Shown piece by piece: positions 5,406 through 7,037 of a DNA stretch of 7,037 nt. Source of the DNA: Candidatus Poseidoniaceae archaeon (lineage in GTDB: Archaea > Thermoplasmatota > Poseidoniia > Poseidoniales > Poseidoniaceae). Below the pieces are notes generated by a model, which ran no database searches, had not been told where the DNA came from, and worked only from the letters and a program-made list of their open reading frames with translations. Numbering within the stretch: the stretch's first letter is position 1; every line of letters begins with the position of its first letter. Position numbers and translations under genes: made by a program. The stretch covers positions 1 through 7,037 of the forward strand of contig JAKMGM010000050.1 in the NCBI GenBank assembly GCA_022424925.1, given 5' to 3'.

Positions 5406-6107
5406 ATGAGCGAGAAACGGATTGTTGTCTTGACCGGCGCTGGCATATCAGCCGAATCGGGAGTTCGTACGTTTCGTGATGGAGATGGGCTGTGGGAAGA
5501 GCATCGAATCGAAGACGTTGCAACACCACAAGCATGGCGGGCCGACCCGATGTTCGTTTGGCGGTTTTATCAAGCCCGAAGACGCCAGTTACTGGATGTG
5601 AAGCCAAATCCTGCCCATTTCGCCCTTGCCGAAATGGCTCAAAACAGGGAACATTTCACCCTCATTACACAGAATGTTGACGACCTGCATGAACGAGCTG
5701 GCACGAGCAATACGATACATATGCACGGACGCTTAGAAACGCTACGCTGCGAGCGAAGCGGTCGGAATGAAGTGCGAATGGATGAAAATGAACTCCTTGA
5801 TGAGTTCCTAACATGTTCGTGCTGCAGCGAGCCTGTGCGCCTTCGTCCGGACATTGTTTGGTTTGGAGAAACGCCGATGTTCATGAACGAAATCTATGCT
5901 GCAGTTGAGCAGTGCGATGTTTTCGTAGTCGTCGGTAGTTCAGGCCACGTGTATCCGGCAGCGAATCTGGTCAACATTGCCAAAGCAGCCGGTGCAACAA
6001 CGATGCTGGTGAACCTCGAAGCGCCTTTGAATGTGGATGCCTTTGACGAAGTACACTTGGGCAAAGCAGGAGTGTTGTTACCTGACTTGCTCAAACGCTT
6101 AGCGTGA
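5406..6107 (+). CDS. cobB: NAD-dependent protein deacylase, CobB-type sirtuin (class III signature)
   Basis: The 233-residue Sir2 protein removes acyl groups from lysines using NAD, giving nicotinamide and O-acyl-ADP-ribose. Motifs in order: GAGISAESG (11-19), FRDGDGLWE, FYQARRRQL (54-62), TQNVDDLHERAG (88-99), catalytic His107 in HMHG, a zinc region with Cys115 and Cys137-x-Cys139-Cys140, WFGETPM (152-158) and GSSGHVYPA (177-185). Tyr55 and Arg58 correspond to E. coli CobB Tyr92 and Arg95, which recognise succinyl and malonyl lysine, so desuccinylase or desmalonylase activity is expected. As in E. coli CobB, the first zinc half is RCxxSG rather than CxxC. The frame can be extended upstream to a TTG at 5340, but those 22 residues are not family-like and would span the TATA box, so ATG 5406 is chosen. 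It lies 149 nt after the SDR gene. Confidence 0.92.
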   Translation: MSEKRIVVLTGAGISAESGVRTFRDGDGLWEEHRIEDVATPQAWRADPMFVWRFYQARRRQLLDVKPNPAHFALAEMAQNREHFTLITQNVDDLHERAGTSNTIHMHGRLETLRCERSGRNEVRMDENELLDEFLTCSCCSEPVRLRPDIVWFGETPMFMNEIYAAVEQCDVFVVVGSSGHVYPAANLVNIAKAAGATTMLVNLEAPLNVDAFDEVHLGKAGVLLPDLLKRLA

Positions 6108-6244
6108 TGCGCAACGCCAATCAATTTCGCATTGATACGGACGCAACCGGTCGCGCTTAGCAAAAACTGCGCCTTGACACGAAGTCATACGAGGATGATG
6201 TCGATACCACGGAGCAGCGAATGGCAGATTTAGTAGCCAACTGA
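6107..6244 (+). other. Short frame after cobB with an in-frame TAG (doubtful small gene or remnant)
   Basis: An ATG overlaps the cobB stop (TGATG, 6105-6109) and starts a frame of 17 codons ending in TAG at 6158-6160. The same frame then stays open for 27 more codons to TGA at 6242-6244, with a charged, protein-like composition (KLRLDTKSYEDDVDTTEQR). No family is recognised. An interrupted frame of this length is expected by chance fairly often, so it could be nothing, a decayed small gene coupled to cobB, or a second TAG readthrough case. Its end overlaps the last 15 nt of the convergent membrane-protein gene. Confidence 0.15.
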
Positions 6245-6679
6245 AGAGGGTGATTGCGAGCCTCGCTCTTTATGAAAAGCCCGAGGCAGAAGTGTGAGGG
6301 CTGGAACACCCACAATCACGTGCAGAAGATTGAGCATGATGGCCGCTTCAACAGTCCCTGAACCGAAGGAATACATTCCGTAAGCGACCAAGAACAGGAC
6401 ACCACTAACCCTCCACCACGTGTCAGGATGGTCGGTCACCGTCTTCAACAAAGTGTGGAAGACAACGGTGCTGGCACAGAATGCAACGGTTGCTGCAAAC
6501 GTGGCCAACGTGAAGAATACGGGAGGGAACATTGTATTCGATTGCCTCTCCCAAGGTGCCCAAGGCGTATCCATGCCGATACCCAGGGTCAGCACACCCG
6601 CCCCTGCAGTGGCCAGAACACCGATCAAGAGCAATGTCTTGCTCGAGGCTTGTAGCGCCGTGATGTGGGCTGAAATCAT
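6230..6679 (-). CDS. Small four-helix membrane protein of unknown function (possibly DUF6069-like)
   Basis: The 149-residue protein has four hydrophobic segments at about 15-35, 53-74, 90-108 and 111-131, a proline- and tryptophan-containing loop (DTPWAPWERQ, 37-46) between the first two, and a basic, hydrophilic C-terminus (133-149). The final helix, with LNLLHVIVGVPALTLLP, resembles the Met/Leu-His-x-Val ending of DUF6069-type proteins known mainly from actinobacteria; this match is from memory and weak. No function can be given. The ATG at 6677-6679 is the first possible start because a TAA lies two codons upstream in frame. No Shine-Dalgarno is present, but CTATGTAC at 6702-6709 on the minus strand is about 26 nt upstream and could be a poor TATA box. 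It converges on cobB, leaving a 122-nt gap. Confidence 0.75.
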   Translation of the reverse strand: MISAHITALQASSKTLLLIGVLATAGAGVLTLGIGMDTPWAPWERQSNTMFPPVFFTLATFAATVAFCASTVVFHTLLKTVTDHPDTWWRVSGVLFLVAYGMYSFGSGTVEAAIMLNLLHVIVGVPALTLLPRAFHKERGSQSPSSVGY

Positions 6680-6772
6680 GTATTACCGTCAAGCACCGTA
6701 GTACATAGGCTCATGTTTTCGTATCGCAACAGAGTTCGAGGATTTAACTCAGGTCAAAGTTAGAAATCACCA
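6680..6772. other. Short spacer between the coiled-coil gene and the membrane-protein gene
   Basis: This 93-nt spacer separates two minus-strand genes. It holds the weak TATA-like CTATGTAC noted for the membrane protein and no ribosome-binding site or clear terminator. Confidence 0.3.
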
Positions 6773-7037
6773 TCAAACACTGCCGTCGTTCGAGCCCAAT
6801 TCATCGAATTTAGATTTCATGGTTGGATTCCCTCGTGTCAACTTCTTGATGGAGAGGTCCTGCGTTTTGTTGTTCGCATGTTCGAGTTGACGCCCTGAGG
6901 TTGTTAAACTGGCCTTGATTTTTTCCAGTTTTTTGATTGTGGCATCGATGTCTGTGATGGCCGATTGGTAATAGTTCTGAGCAGTAGCCACATTCTTTCC
7001 GAATGCTTCCTGGAAATCAATGAGCTTGTTTTCGAAC
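6773..7037 (-). CDS. C-terminal end of a coiled-coil protein (N-terminus outside the window)
   Basis: The minus frame is open from the right edge to TGA at 6773-6775, giving 87 complete codons. A GTG at 6989-6991 could be taken as a start, but the frame continues upstream with equally protein-like sequence (ENKLIDFQEAFGKN), so the gene most likely begins beyond the window. The visible part is helical and charged: ATAQNYYQSAITDIDATIKKLEKIKASL is a probable coiled coil, followed by a tail ending KKLTRGNPTMKSKFDELGS. The order F-x(3)-G-x(3)-A-x2-Y-Y-x2-A recalls the C-terminal helix of RmuC-type nuclease-like proteins, but the tail does not match and the assignment is not secure. Confidence 0.6.
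   Translation of the reverse strand, partial: FENKLIDFQEAFGKNVATAQNYYQSAITDIDATIKKLEKIKASLTTSGRQLEHANNKTQDLSIKKLTRGNPTMKSKFDELGSNDGSV

Noticed and set aside
6989..6991. GTG start giving a 72-residue protein
   Set aside because: The frame continues upstream to the window edge with similar helical sequence and there is no ribosome site, so the start is probably outside.
1..7037. CRISPR arrays, tRNA or rRNA genes, insertion sequences, attachment sites
   Set aside because: No direct repeats with regular spacing, no cloverleaf-like segments, and no transposase or integrase motifs were seen on either strand.

Overview
The window reads as a compact, gene-dense piece of a probably archaeal genome. 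Three things point to archaea: a TrmB-family regulator, a class II-type photolyase, and TATA-like boxes centred about 25-27 nt upstream of three transcription-unit heads. That spacing is what archaeal leaderless transcripts would give. Several proteins have a bacterial look (RibA, an E. coli-like CobB, an SRPBCC-SDR fusion), which would suit an aerobic, sunlit-water euryarchaeon of the Poseidoniia/Thermoplasmatota kind. That placement is inference. No rRNA, tRNA, CRISPR array, insertion sequence or phage gene is visible.

Left part (1-1794, minus strand): an operon reading leftward from a 94-bp divergent promoter. It holds GTP cyclohydrolase II (ribA), then an AhpC/TSA-Bcp-type peroxiredoxin, then a TrmB-family regulator that overlaps the peroxiredoxin by 4 nt (ATGA) and runs off the left edge. 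The ribA frame has an in-frame TAG at 1318-1320. The missing, clearly homologous C-terminus (44 codons) continues in the same frame to a second TAG at 1183-1185. The internal TAG falls on a lysine that in E. coli RibA contacts GTP.

Middle part (1889-5256, plus strand): a tightly packed operon of a Nudix hydrolase, a class II-type DNA photolyase (4-nt ATGA overlap), and an SRPBCC + TIGR01777-type SDR fusion (9-nt gap, GTG start). After 149 nt with no recognisable gene comes a CobB-type sirtuin (5406-6107) with its own TATA-like box. It carries the Tyr-x-x-Arg signature of desuccinylase/desmalonylase sirtuins.

Right part (6108-7037): a short leftover frame containing a TAG, a four-helix membrane protein on the minus strand (possibly DUF6069-like), and the C-terminal end of a coiled-coil protein that enters from the right edge.

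Taken together, the two divergent units look like a light and redox-stress locus. RibA starts synthesis of flavin, photolyase uses FAD, peroxiredoxin removes peroxides, Nudix cleans up nucleotides, and TrmB could be the local regulator. The joint role is inferred from gene content and layout only.
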